Source of the DNA: an archaeon
Lineage (GTDB): Archaea > Nanobdellota > Nanobdellia > Pacearchaeales > GW2011-AR1
Direction: 5' to 3'
NCBI GenBank assembly: GCA_030620045.1
Contig: JAUXAD010000003.1
Location: 1-47,741 of the forward strand
Length of the DNA: 47,741 bases
Below are positions 1-7,819 of the stretch, one piece after another. The notes below the pieces were generated by a model, which was not told the DNA's origin, ran no database searches, and worked only from the letters and a program-made list of their open reading frames with translations. Each line of letters starts with the position of its first letter. Within the stretch, counting starts at the first letter, position 1. A program made the translations under genes and the position numbers.

Positions 1-372
1 ACAAACACTGGAAGTAAATTAGCCACTTATGAATTAGATGTAACAGGATATGATGACTGGGCAACATTAATTAATGTAGAACCAAGCACAATTATTTTGA
101 ATGCAGGAGAACCAAAAGATGTTTTAATAACATTCAATGTAAATGCAGATGCTGCAGGAAAAGAATCATCATTTAATATAGTCTTTTCAGGAGATGCGTC
201 AGCAACACAACATGTTCAAGGAGTTTTAATTGAAGAATCAAAATTGGGTGGTTTTCTAACTGGAAATATAATTTCAGAAGGTAACTGGTATTTATGGGGA
301 ATAGGAGCATTAAACGTAATTTTAATAATAGTCATTGTTTTAGTAGCTTTGAGAGTTGCTAAGAAGGAATAA
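1..372 (+). CDS. C-terminal part of a secreted, membrane-anchored protein (5' end outside window)
   Basis: The reading frame is open from base 1, so the ATG at 97 is most likely internal and the gene begins before the window. The visible 123 residues form a beta-rich extracellular domain resembling NEW3/CARDB-type Ig-like domains (alternating pattern around DWATLINVEPSTIILNAGE), then LTGNIISEGNW, one hydrophobic segment (LWGIGALNVILIIVIVLVAL) and a short basic tail RVAKKE. This puts the domain outside the cell and anchors it by its C terminus. Motif, membrane segment and basic tail together look like a sortase-type tripartite tail, and an archaeosortase-like gene lies 660 bp downstream; the link is inference. 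It could equally be an S-layer-associated protein. It ends 2 bp from the convergent PAP2 gene. Confidence 0.7.
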   Translation, partial: TNTGSKLATYELDVTGYDDWATLINVEPSTIILNAGEPKDVLITFNVNADAAGKESSFNIVFSGDASATQHVQGVLIEESKLGGFLTGNIISEGNWYLWGIGALNVILIIVIVLVALRVAKKE

Positions 373-374
373 AT

Positions 375-986
375 CTATCTCCTAAAAATCTTCTTATAAA
401 TCTTTTCCCCAAATTTATTTTCTTTTTCTGTCTTAACAATTACTGCTCCTAATAAATAGCCAATCAAACCCCCAACAATTACATCACTTAAGAAATGTAA
501 TCCAAAATAAATTCTTGAAAATGCAATTAAACTCGCAAGAATAATCCATACATATTTGAATTTAGGGAATTCTTTTGATAAAATTGGAATAGCACAAAAA
601 GCCAGCATAGCATGGAATGAAGGAAGCGAAAAGTTCCAGATTAAATGACTGCTTTTTTCCAGAACAGTAGAAACAATCCCTAATTGAAACGGTCTTGGCC
701 TCTGCACAGCAACTTTTAACAGAAAACTAACCACTACTGACAAACCAAGAGTAAACCATAATGGCAATATCCATTTCCTTTTATGTTCTTTCCACAAAAA
801 TAAACTTGTCAAAAAAAAGAAAATTATTATGCTTGAACTAATAAAAGTCAAACCCATAAAAAATTCATTAAGAAAACTATTTCTTATCAAGGAAATTCCT
901 TGGACAATTTCAGAGTCAAAATATAAACTTACAAAGATAGCAAGTGCAATTAGCATACAGATAATAACTACTTTCTTTTTTTTCAT
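375..986 (-). CDS. PAP2-family membrane phosphatase
   Basis: This 203-aa polytopic membrane protein carries all three PAP2 phosphatase motifs: K91-x6-RP (KVAVQRPRP, 91-99), PSFH (122-125) and SR-x5-H-x3-D (SR157-158, H164, D168). The family removes phosphate from phosphatidic acid, isoprenyl pyrophosphates and similar lipids at the outer membrane face. The length and about six hydrophobic segments fit the family. In an archaeon a polyprenyl-phosphate recycling role, for example for glycan carriers, is a reasonable inference; the substrate cannot be read from sequence. It is convergent with the preceding gene and divergent from the archaeosortase-like gene 48 bp away. Confidence 0.88.
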   Translation of the reverse strand: MKKKKVVIICMLIALAIFVSLYFDSEIVQGISLIRNSFLNEFFMGLTFISSSIIIFFFLTSLFLWKEHKRKWILPLWFTLGLSVVVSFLLKVAVQRPRPFQLGIVSTVLEKSSHLIWNFSLPSFHAMLAFCAIPILSKEFPKFKYVWIILASLIAFSRIYFGLHFLSDVIVGGLIGYLLGAVIVKTEKENKFGEKIYKKIFRR

Positions 987-1034
987 AGATTAGTGAATCT
1001 CAAATTATTTAAATAGATTTCCACTCAAACGATT

Positions 1035-1577
1035 ATGAATAAATTATCTAAACAATTTTTAGACCTTCTAATTAGATATGCAATCTTAATTATAATTGCT
1101 TTGCCAGGTCTGTGGCTCTTTTATTTTATTTTCACTCCTCTTACTCTTTATCCTGTTTATTTTTTATTGAGTTTGTTTTTTGATACTTCTTTGATGGGAA
1201 ATATTATTCTCATAGGTGAATTCCCCATAGAATTAATTGGAGCATGTATTGCTGGCTCTGCTTATTATCTTTTATTAATCCTTAATCTATCAGTTCCAAA
1301 AATAAAACTTCAAAAAAGAGCAAAGATGATTCTCCTTTCTTTTGCATCTCTTTTAATTCTAAATATTTTAAGAATTTTTTTCTTAAGTTTAGTGTTTATT
1401 TCAGAAGCTTCCTGGTTTGATATAACTCATAAATTATTTTGGTATCTTGGAAGTATTGTATTTGTCGTCGGAATTTGGTTCGCAGAAGTAAAATTCTTTA
1501 AAATAAAAGAAATCCCTTTTTATTCAGATATCAGAAACTTATTCAATTTAATTTCTAAGAAAAAATCAAAAAAATAA
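1035..1577 (+). CDS. Archaeosortase/exosortase-family transmembrane protein
   Basis: This 180-aa protein has about five to six membrane segments and the arrangement expected of archaeosortase/exosortase enzymes: a cysteine in a small-residue helix (IGAC71IAGSAYY), an arginine in LNILR113IFF and a histidine in ITH132KLFWYLG followed by a hydrophobic helix. The family is thought to cleave C-terminal sorting tails of surface proteins by a Cys/Arg/His (or Arg) centre, with transfer to a lipid in characterised haloarchaeal cases. A TATA-like ATTATTTAAATAG lies about 30 nt before the ATG. It overlaps the convergent downstream gene by 12 bp. A possible client is the C-terminally anchored protein at 1-372. 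Family assignment is from motifs and topology. Confidence 0.78.
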   Translation: MNKLSKQFLDLLIRYAILIIIALPGLWLFYFIFTPLTLYPVYFLLSLFFDTSLMGNIILIGEFPIELIGACIAGSAYYLLLILNLSVPKIKLQKRAKMILLSFASLLILNILRIFFLSLVFISEASWFDITHKLFWYLGSIVFVVGIWFAEVKFFKIKEIPFYSDIRNLFNLISKKKSKK

Positions 1578-2045
1578 ATTAATAAAACCTACTGTTCCAA
1601 GAAGAACAAGGATGCCTGCAATTAATACCCCTAAGGATATAGCCAAAATGCTTTTTTTTCTGTCCAAATCTAATAACCAAGAAGCAAGACAACCAGTCCA
1701 AGCCCCTGTTCCAGGAAGAGGAACAGCAACAAATAAAACTAAAGCAAGAAAACCCAGAGTTTCATATCTTTTTTCAAACATATCAACTTTTTTCTGAAAT
1801 CTTTTTAAGTATGCCTCAAAAAATTTTCTATAAAATTTGAGATTCATAAAAATATTATGAACATGATCTAAAAAATAAAACACAAAGAAAATTACAAGAA
1901 TGTTCAATAGTACTATTAGGGGGAAAATAAGCATAATTGGTATGTTATTCTCTATTGCATACACTATTGCTATTGGTAATCCTACTCTTAGTTCAGTCAC
2001 TGGCATCACAGTAAGAATTAAAGCATAAATAAATTTCAAATCCAT
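1566..2045 (-). CDS. Small multidrug export-family (COG2426-like) membrane protein
   Basis: This 159-aa protein has about four to five membrane helices and two family signatures: PVTELRVGLPIA near the N terminus and VPLPGTGAWTG in the middle. These match the putative small multidrug export family (PF06695/COG2426), whose transport substrate is not established. Length fits the family. It is 5 bp downstream of the gene at 2051-2773, so it is probably the distal gene of a short operon with 2051-2773 and 2804-3376. Its 3' end overlaps the archaeosortase-like gene by 12 bp. Confidence 0.82.
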   Translation of the reverse strand: MDLKFIYALILTVMPVTELRVGLPIAIVYAIENNIPIMLIFPLIVLLNILVIFFVFYFLDHVHNIFMNLKFYRKFFEAYLKRFQKKVDMFEKRYETLGFLALVLFVAVPLPGTGAWTGCLASWLLDLDRKKSILAISLGVLIAGILVLLGTVGFINLFF

Positions 2046-2050
2046 AAGAT

Positions 2051-2773
2051 TTATTGTTCTTTTAGTTTATTAATTTCAATTAAAGTTTCAATTATGAATT
2101 TTTCTGTGACTTTTAAAATCTCACAATTATTAACATTTAAATTATAACATGCAGGGCCAAACTGTTCTATGCTTGTAATATCCCCTGGCTGTATTTGCAC
2201 AAACATATATCTCCCTTGAGAATCACAAGTTGCATTTGGATCCTTAATAACCTTAATTCCTACTGCTCCAAGAATTTGCTGAAAATTATAACCCGCAATA
2301 CCCCCATGCCCCCCACAACTGAAACTTTCAGTGCTGTTAAGAACTAATCTCTCTCTCAAATTCATTTCACCTTCAAATGGAATATTTTCCAATTTCCTTG
2401 GGTCATTCCTAAGATAAATATTATACTCTGGAATATATTTCCCTGTAATCGGAGAATACATTGGGAATGATGTATGATAAAAAATAACTTCCCCTTCTTT
2501 TATGATACTAAAACTTACTCCACTATATTCAAAATGCTTCATAGAATTAATAATCAAGAAAACTAATATAAAAACAAAGATAAGTATCCCCAACCAAATA
2601 AGAAAATTCCTTAGTATTTTATTTTCAGATTTAATCTGCCCCTTAGCCACTGCCTTTGTTTCTTCAGTTCCACAGGTCTTAATTGTCTTTTCCCCATTTT
2701 TTTCTACTTTAAAAATCTCACAAACTTTTTCTTTTGTCTCTTTTTCTTCTTTCTTTTTTTTGTCTTTTCCCAT
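2051..2773 (-). CDS. Single-pass membrane protein with Cys-containing outer domain, unknown function
   Basis: I do not recognise the family. The 240-aa protein starts with a very charged Lys/Glu-rich cytoplasmic stretch of about 50 residues, then one hydrophobic segment (about 54-77, FLIWLGILIFVFILVFLII), then an outward-facing domain with four to five cysteines including a CGGHGGIAG loop. The outer domain begins FEYSGVSFSIIKEGEVIFY and aligns loosely with the outer domain of the next gene upstream (2804-3376), which has LSYNGFEFVEQNGFWF at the same place and the same C-terminal Cys spacing. The two are probably divergent paralogues encoded in tandem 30 bp apart. Confidence 0.7.
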   Translation of the reverse strand: MGKDKKKKEEKETKEKVCEIFKVEKNGEKTIKTCGTEETKAVAKGQIKSENKILRNFLIWLGILIFVFILVFLIINSMKHFEYSGVSFSIIKEGEVIFYHTSFPMYSPITGKYIPEYNIYLRNDPRKLENIPFEGEMNLRERLVLNSTESFSCGGHGGIAGYNFQQILGAVGIKVIKDPNATCDSQGRYMFVQIQPGDITSIEQFGPACYNLNVNNCEILKVTEKFIIETLIEINKLKEQ

Positions 2774-2803
2774 GATTATAAACTTCCCCCATCTTTTTAA
2801 GTT

Positions 2804-3376
2804 TTATCGTATTCCAAGTATTTTAAATAAAAACTCATCAGCAATTTGCGTTAAATTTTCTTCCTGCCCTTGAATAAAAACACAGTTCTCTTCTTGGATT
2901 ATTCCACTATTGTTATTCTTTTTTATTATAATAAAATTATTCTCACAAGTTTTAACAGGCAAATTCTCGCCACATCCCTCATCTAAACAAGCAGACTGCA
3001 CCCTTTGAACAAGTTTGTTCTGATAAAAAAGATTTCTATAAATTTCTAATTCTGCCTCACTGTTTTCTGAGGAAATGTATAAAGGCTTATTATAATAATT
3101 ATCTAAATACTTTAATTCAGAATCAATCTCTTCAACTTGTTGAGGATTATATTTAAAGGCAAACTGAATATCCTCTATATTTGTAAACCAAAAACCATTT
3201 TGTTCTACAAACTCAAATCCATTATAACTTAATTTATTTACATCGTCATTTCCCCCTCCACGAAAAGCATATCCTAAAATACTAAAGAGCATAACCCCCA
3301 CCAGAATTAATCCAATAATTATTCCATTCCGCCTTTTCTTTTTGCTTTCTTTATATTTTGAAATTATTTTTCTCAT
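2804..3376 (-). CDS. Single-pass membrane protein, divergent paralogue of 2051-2773
   Basis: This 190-aa protein of unknown function has a basic N terminus (KYKESKKKRR), one membrane segment (about 18-40, IIIGLILVGVMLFSILGYAF) and an outer domain with cysteines (SACLDEGCGE, KTCENNF, EENCVF). The domain follows the same plan as the neighbour at 2051-2773: a Y-x-G-x-x-F opening, an arginine/Asn-rich middle and a final Cys-containing segment followed by a helix. It is probably the first gene of the operon 3376-1566. No catalytic motif was seen. Confidence 0.7.
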   Translation of the reverse strand: MRKIISKYKESKKKRRNGIIIGLILVGVMLFSILGYAFRGGGNDDVNKLSYNGFEFVEQNGFWFTNIEDIQFAFKYNPQQVEEIDSELKYLDNYYNKPLYISSENSEAELEIYRNLFYQNKLVQRVQSACLDEGCGENLPVKTCENNFIIIKKNNNSGIIQEENCVFIQGQEENLTQIADEFLFKILGIR

Positions 3377-3473
3377 AAGAGAATTTATTTAAAAGAGTAT
3401 AAAAGGTTTTCCAAGAGACTCTCGTCTTTTAGTTAAAAAAAAGAAAAAGAAAAAAATAAATAAAATTTTGGAT

Positions 3474-5945
3474 TTATGCTATTTTGCTTATAGTAGATGC
3501 GCCTTCAACGCCAACTATTCCTAAATACTTTCCACCTACAGTTGTGTCAATTGTGCTTGGTAAATTAGCAAGACGACTTGCAGCAGCAGCTGTATCAGCT
3601 TTCTCATATCCAGCTACAACCAAAGCAATCTTTCCACTGTCAACTACTCCTCCAGTACTTCCAGCAATACTTTGGATTAAATATTGTCCAGAACCCACTC
3701 CAGTAGCAGTAGTAAATGCAGCTTCACAAGTAGGATATGCAACTCCTAATGCAGTAGCAGTAGCTTCATTAATACAGCTTCCTCCAACAAGGATTACATC
3801 CCGGCTTTTCCAAGAAGTCGTTTCAGCGTCTGTGAAAACCATACTTCCTGCTTCAGCAGCAGTTCCTATAATTGTCTCTGGAGCACTTATACGGACACTC
3901 GCAGTTACTTCATCATCATGGTAAGTTAGAGTAAGCTTATACTGGTCTCCACTCTTATCCCACCAAGCTTCAGTAGCTAATTCAGAATAAGCAAAGTTTC
4001 TGTAAGTATCAGTGTCTAGTTGCTCTGTGAATGTTCCTTCACCAGCACCCATATTCACTGCAGTAACACTAACCTCATTGTTAGCATCATCACTTAATGT
4101 GATATTTATAGTATTTCCTTCATCAAGATTTTCATTCTTATCCTCTTCATTCATAACAAGACTATATGTTGCTGGATAATATTGACATGTTGTAGTATTT
4201 ACTCCTGACGTTCCCCCAGTAGTGTCATTGTATGTAACAAGTTGATTATATCCTAATTGTCCTGTTACAAAACTAACATTATCAGCAAACGCCGCACAAG
4301 CTACAGTAGCACTACTATAATTTTCAAGAGCCATGTTAGTTTCTGCAGTTACATTAATCCAAGGCAATGTTACTGCCATACCATCATCAGAATACAATTT
4401 ATTAAAGACCGTATTTCCAGTGGCACTTATTACAGCAACTTTTGTGTCTTTATCTAAACTATCTATATCAAATGTAACACTCCCAATTTCAACATCATCT
4501 GTATCATCTGCATCCTTCTTAACCTCTGTCCAAATACCATTTTTTTTATATTTGAATGTAACCATTTGTTTATTGCTTGTATTTAGAAAAGTAGTAGCTT
4601 TCATAAGATAAGATTCATGGTCTTGTGAGTCATTCCAAGAAGCAACAAACCACTCATCTGTATTTTCATTAAATGTAAGAGTACTGTTTCCAGAAGTTCT
4701 CAATATTTCATTAGAATCCTTTCCAACTAAAGTATAGTTGGTAGTATTGAAGTAAAGGATGTTAATGCTTTCAGTAGAATCTTTAAGAGGGAAATTCTTC
4801 AAAACAATAGACTCATCTCCATCATATTCAACTTTAATTTCCTCTTCTCCAGGATATGTTAATCCACCAAAAGACATCTTAACTGCTTCAAATCCAGGCA
4901 TTGTAATCATAGAATCTTCTGTAATAAACAAATCATCTTCAGCATCCCAAACTATCTTAATAGAAGTTAATTTAGTAGTACTGTTAGTAAATAGAACCCA
5001 CAAATCAGAAACAGTTTCTTCATTAAGTTCAATATCTGTTCCATTAGTAAGCTTTAGTTTACCTAAACCAATACTAAATTCCACCTTGCTAATGGCACCA
5101 GTTTTGGCTGTATACATAATATCTTTAACTCCTAAATAAGCACCATCACTCAATTTATATGTTTGAGCTTCTTCAAGACTGTTTGTAGTTTCTCCATTAA
5201 CTGTTAATTTTGTTTCAGTAGAACTTATAAAATTAATAGCAACTTCATAAGGTGTACCTTCAACAGATAATGTAGCAGTTTCTCCTTCACTAAGGATAGT
5301 ATCTGCTGCAGAATCCAACAAGGTTAGCTCATCTGCAATTGTCCCATTAGATAAAACATAGTAGGATTTACCCATAAATGGCAAATTACTTGTAGCTAAA
5401 TCAGACCATAATGGGTCATCAGTGAAATCCAATGTGTAATTCATAACATTATCTCCATTTGCAATATAAATACCTACAGTAGGTTCATCTGTCTTGTAAT
5501 CATTATCCTCAAACATCGCAACTCGAAGAGTTGCATTATTGATGTCAATTTTTTGAGTATAATCAAATTCATCATTATCATCATCAACAAACTCACCATC
5601 AGCTAATAATGTTGGCAAATCATCATCAGTAATTCTTGATGAAACAACATCTCCAGCATAATCACCTAAGTTAAACTTAGTTGATGTCTTTTCAAGTAAA
5701 TACGAGTCTCCGCCAGACACATCCTCACCAGTTGTCCTGACCACTGCTGCTAAATAATTAGAAATGCTATTTGCAGCCACAGTATCATCGACACCTGTTC
5801 CAGTACCAGTAACAACTGCAACTCCAGCGGTTGTACTACTTGAGTAAGGTGAAGGGAAACTTGCTGCAGCAGCAAATCCTACAGTCATGATAGGTAATAA
5901 AGCGCTAGCCACGATTGCTGAAATCTTTTTAAAATTCATTTTCAT
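3474..5945 (-). CDS. S-layer protein
   Basis: This 823-aa secreted protein begins with a clear signal peptide (MNFKKISAIVASALLPIMTVGFAAAA, cleavage near residue 28). The mature part is acidic, Thr/Ser/Asn-rich and low in Cys, as expected for a surface lattice protein. The N-terminal region (SSTTAGVAVVTGTG) and the C-terminal region (DVILVGGSCINEATA, IALVVAGYEKADTAAAA) match the N- and C-terminal domains of methanococcal/DPANN S-layer proteins, where the C-terminal LVGG and VVAGYEAxDT motifs are typical. It most likely forms the cell envelope lattice. The gene stands alone with a long, structured leader and a strong Shine-Dalgarno sequence, consistent with very high expression. It is unrelated in sequence to the Cys-rich surface proteins at 9-19 kb. 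Confidence 0.88.
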   Translation of the reverse strand: MKMNFKKISAIVASALLPIMTVGFAAAASFPSPYSSSTTAGVAVVTGTGTGVDDTVAANSISNYLAAVVRTTGEDVSGGDSYLLEKTSTKFNLGDYAGDVVSSRITDDDLPTLLADGEFVDDDNDEFDYTQKIDINNATLRVAMFEDNDYKTDEPTVGIYIANGDNVMNYTLDFTDDPLWSDLATSNLPFMGKSYYVLSNGTIADELTLLDSAADTILSEGETATLSVEGTPYEVAINFISSTETKLTVNGETTNSLEEAQTYKLSDGAYLGVKDIMYTAKTGAISKVEFSIGLGKLKLTNGTDIELNEETVSDLWVLFTNSTTKLTSIKIVWDAEDDLFITEDSMITMPGFEAVKMSFGGLTYPGEEEIKVEYDGDESIVLKNFPLKDSTESINILYFNTTNYTLVGKDSNEILRTSGNSTLTFNENTDEWFVASWNDSQDHESYLMKATTFLNTSNKQMVTFKYKKNGIWTEVKKDADDTDDVEIGSVTFDIDSLDKDTKVAVISATGNTVFNKLYSDDGMAVTLPWINVTAETNMALENYSSATVACAAFADNVSFVTGQLGYNQLVTYNDTTGGTSGVNTTTCQYYPATYSLVMNEEDKNENLDEGNTINITLSDDANNEVSVTAVNMGAGEGTFTEQLDTDTYRNFAYSELATEAWWDKSGDQYKLTLTYHDDEVTASVRISAPETIIGTAAEAGSMVFTDAETTSWKSRDVILVGGSCINEATATALGVAYPTCEAAFTTATGVGSGQYLIQSIAGSTGGVVDSGKIALVVAGYEKADTAAAASRLANLPSTIDTTVGGKYLGIVGVEGASTISKIA

Positions 5946-5960
5946 TTCTTATTTTTTTAA

Positions 5961-5967
5961 CCTCCTT
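5961..5967 (-). promoter_or_regulatory. Strong Shine-Dalgarno of the S-layer gene
   Basis: On the minus strand AAAGGAGGTT precedes ATG 5945. The GGAGG core is about 15 nt from the start codon, further than the usual 5-9 nt, with an A-rich spacer. No better in-frame start lies closer. Most other genes here lack such a perfect site. Confidence 0.7.
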
Positions 5968-5968
5968 T

Positions 5969-6174
5969 CAACTGTATAGCATACGGTTGCAGAGAACTTT
6001 TTGTTCCCTTTCAACTATATTAAGTATGTTGTCTATGACAACCATCCTCTCAACTAAATAGTATAGGGTAAACTATTTTGTTAAGATGAATATAACCCCT
6101 ATGAGAACACTCAAGGTTATTGAGTGTGCAATAAACTAAATTAGATTTTATTTAAAAAGCTTATAGTCTAATTT
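5969..6174 (-). promoter_or_regulatory. Structured leader of the S-layer gene: tandem hairpins
   Basis: Five inverted repeats lie one after another in the 444-bp gap upstream of the S-layer gene. From the mRNA 5' end: 6174-6138 (AAATTAGA/TCTAATTT, 8 bp), 6126-6108 (CACTCAA/TTGAGTG, 7 bp, 5-nt loop), 6082-6052 (AAATAGT/ACTATTT plus AAC/GTT across one mismatch), 6042-6028 (GTTGTC/GACAAC, 6 bp, 3-nt loop) competing with 6031-6012 (CAAC/GTTG), and 5989-5969 (nine positions with one mismatch, 3-nt loop) just before the Shine-Dalgarno. Structures were found by eye. A stabilising or regulatory 5' UTR is inference. Confidence 0.6.
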
Positions 6175-6212
6175 CCTCTTGTTTTTCCTAAAAATCCATT
6201 CTTATAGGTTTT

Positions 6213-6223
6213 ACTTATAAAGG
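6213..6223 (-). promoter_or_regulatory. Probable TATA box of the S-layer gene
   Basis: CCTTTATAAGT on the minus strand is a good archaeal TATA element. Transcription would start near 6190 and give a leader of about 245 nt that includes every hairpin listed. A weaker alternative is GCTTTTTAAATAAA at about 6147-6160, which would start near 6125. The remaining bases 6175-6300 hold no gene that I can see. Confidence 0.5.
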
Positions 6224-6330
6224 CTGTGGTGTCACTGGCATATTAATACACATCATCTTGTCTACGTGAGCAAAACATTTATTAACATAGGGTCATTAAT
6301 TATAATATATATTTATTTTAAATATATAAC

Positions 6331-6338
6331 TATAAAAG
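6331..6338 (+). promoter_or_regulatory. TATA box of the winged-helix regulator gene
   Basis: TATAAAAG lies about 55 nt before ATG 6390, so transcription would start near 6360 with a leader of about 30 nt. The palindrome at 6337-6355 begins at the last bases of this TATA box and fills the space to the start site. Confidence 0.55.
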
Positions 6339-6355
6339 ATATGTTCCACATATCT
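6337..6355. promoter_or_regulatory. Perfect 19-bp palindrome, probable operator
   Basis: AGATATGTTCCACATATCT has perfect 7-bp arms around a 5-bp spacer and sits between the TATA box and the inferred start site of the regulator gene at 6390. Such placement would block polymerase recruitment. The natural candidate for binding is the winged-helix protein encoded immediately downstream (autoregulation); that is inference. Confidence 0.55.
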
Positions 6356-6389
6356 ACAAAGAAATAAACTATATACAATACCGTCGAAG

Positions 6390-6743
6390 ATGGCAAAATC
6401 AAAAACAAGGGAAATAACTATAACAGAATCTAAGGGAGCCTTTTCTATGTTTAGAAAATCAAAAAATTCAAAAAAAGGGTATGATTTTGAAGGAATCCTA
6501 GCATTAAGACAGCTATTAAGCAATGAAAAAGCAAGGATTTTACATGTCATAAAAACGCAAAATCCTAAATCTATCTATGATTTAGCCAAAAGATTAGGCA
6601 GGGGCTTCAAATCTGTAAATGATGATATCAAACTTTTAGAAAGATTCGGGTTTATTGAATTAATCGAAGAAAAGACAAAAAATCGGATAAGACACAAGCC
6701 TAAGATAATTGTAGATACTATTGCAATACATTTGAAGGTTTAG
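6390..6743 (+). CDS. Winged helix-turn-helix transcriptional regulator (HVO_A0114-like)
   Basis: This 117-aa protein has a basic N-terminal 45 residues and then a winged-HTH domain (about 50-115): LRQLLSNEKARILHVIK, recognition-helix region DLAKRLGRGFKSVNDDIKLL, and wing residues FIELIEEKTKNRIRHKP. This pattern matches the archaeal HVO_A0114-type DNA-binding family. It lies divergent from the S-layer gene and its 3' end overlaps the convergent pilin-like gene 6740-7291 by 4 bp. The upstream palindrome suggests autoregulation, and the S-layer promoter in the same gap is a possible second target. No ligand-binding domain is present. Confidence 0.8.
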   Translation: MAKSKTREITITESKGAFSMFRKSKNSKKGYDFEGILALRQLLSNEKARILHVIKTQNPKSIYDLAKRLGRGFKSVNDDIKLLERFGFIELIEEKTKNRIRHKPKIIVDTIAIHLKV

Positions 6744-7291
6744 TAGTATGCCTTAAAATATATCTCGCAACCTTTTCCTGATTTAAAAAAATCTTGCATA
6801 GCCCCCTTGTAACTCCCGGTAACATTCCCTTCTTTAAGCAATAACATTTCTTCTTCATTTACAATTATTTGTAATTCATATCCTTTAACAGGCCTATCTC
6901 CTTCAACCTTCCAGCTTTCTTCTACCATGTCTTTTAAGGTTGAATTTAATACCTTGCAAGTATCTCTTTCGTCTAAACAATTTTCATCATCATAGCAATT
7001 AAAGATTAACTTTTGAACAGAAAGGAACTCTAAATCACTCTGATCTCTACAATTAGTATTATATTGCAAAAAAGCCTGGATAAAACTATTTACTTCATAA
7101 TTTTCAACAGTTTCTTTTTGTGGGGCTCTCAGGGAAATTCCCAAAAAAACAAGCAAAACCACAGCAACTATAACTATGATTAGAGCAAATCCAACTATCT
7201 CTTCTTGCGAGCGTTTTGACTTTAGGCAAATTTCTTTATTAATAACCGAAGTCAAGGCGCGAGTTGCTTTCTTATTATTTTTTCTTTTCAT
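6740..7291 (-). CDS. Prepilin-like membrane protein
   Basis: This 183-aa protein has an unusually long basic leader of about 28 residues, then RSQEEIVGFALIIVIVAVVLLVFL. That matches an archaeal class III (type IV prepilin) signal: basic residues, a small residue before Q, and a hydrophobic helix. The mature part has six cysteines (NCRDQSD, NCYDDENCLDERDTC, GCEIYF). It is the last gene of the cluster and overlaps the upstream gene by 4 bp (ATGA), implying translational coupling. It is probably a minor pilin or pseudopilin. The family is not recognised beyond the N terminus. Confidence 0.68.
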   Translation of the reverse strand: MKRKNNKKATRALTSVINKEICLKSKRSQEEIVGFALIIVIVAVVLLVFLGISLRAPQKETVENYEVNSFIQAFLQYNTNCRDQSDLEFLSVQKLIFNCYDDENCLDERDTCKVLNSTLKDMVEESWKVEGDRPVKGYELQIIVNEEEMLLLKEGNVTGSYKGAMQDFFKSGKGCEIYFKAYY

Positions 7292-7809
7292 CCTTTATCC
7301 TCTGAACTAACCATCAGCCTTGCCAGTTCACATTTATCATAAATTTCCTCATTATAGGAGTCTTTTTTACATAAGGAAACAAAATTTGAAACTGGAGGCA
7401 GTGAATTTATTTCTTTCGAAAATACTTCAATGACACCACAATTTTCATAATTTGCAGTAGTGCATATAATATCTCCTTCATTTGGATAAATCTTTCTTAT
7501 TTGTATCTCAGCAACCCCCCAAAATCCTACATATTTCGCTGCATTTTCTTTTAACATCATAACTTTGTCAGCATCAATACAATTTATTCTATTACTCCCA
7601 AATGCTTCACCACAAGAAAATTCAGGAGAATTTGCCAATTTTGTCACCAATAACATAGCATTCTTTTCTTCAAGCAGTGTCGCTGACTCTTTTAATCCAG
7701 AAAATCTAAAAACCAATACAAACATTCCTGCTAGCACGAAAAATAATGTGATTGCCATTAACATAAATGCCATTTGCTGAATTTTTAGTTGTGCTTTTTT
7801 TGTTTTCAT
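7288..7809 (-). CDS. Prepilin-like membrane protein
   Basis: This 173-aa protein starts MKTKKAQLKIQQMAFMLMAITLFFVLAGMFVLVF: a basic head, a small residue before Q, and a hydrophobic segment, as in class III signal peptides. The outer part contains six cysteines (FSCGEAFG, INCIDADK, DIICTTANYENCG, LCKKDSYNEE, KCELAR) that could form disulfides. It overlaps the next gene (6740-7291) by 4 bp and is separated from the preceding pilin-like gene by the 80-nt repeat element, which therefore forms most of its 5' flank. No known pilin family was recognised. Confidence 0.68.
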   Translation of the reverse strand: MKTKKAQLKIQQMAFMLMAITLFFVLAGMFVLVFRFSGLKESATLLEEKNAMLLVTKLANSPEFSCGEAFGSNRINCIDADKVMMLKENAAKYVGFWGVAEIQIRKIYPNEGDIICTTANYENCGVIEVFSKEINSLPPVSNFVSLCKKDSYNEEIYDKCELARLMVSSEDKG

Positions 7810-7819
7810 CTGAATTTAT

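Noticed and set aside
5969-6082. Regularly spaced CAACT-containing repeats upstream of the S-layer gene as a possible CRISPR array.
   Set aside because: The units share only short words, differ in length and each is a different hairpin; there are no identical repeats or unique spacers of constant length.
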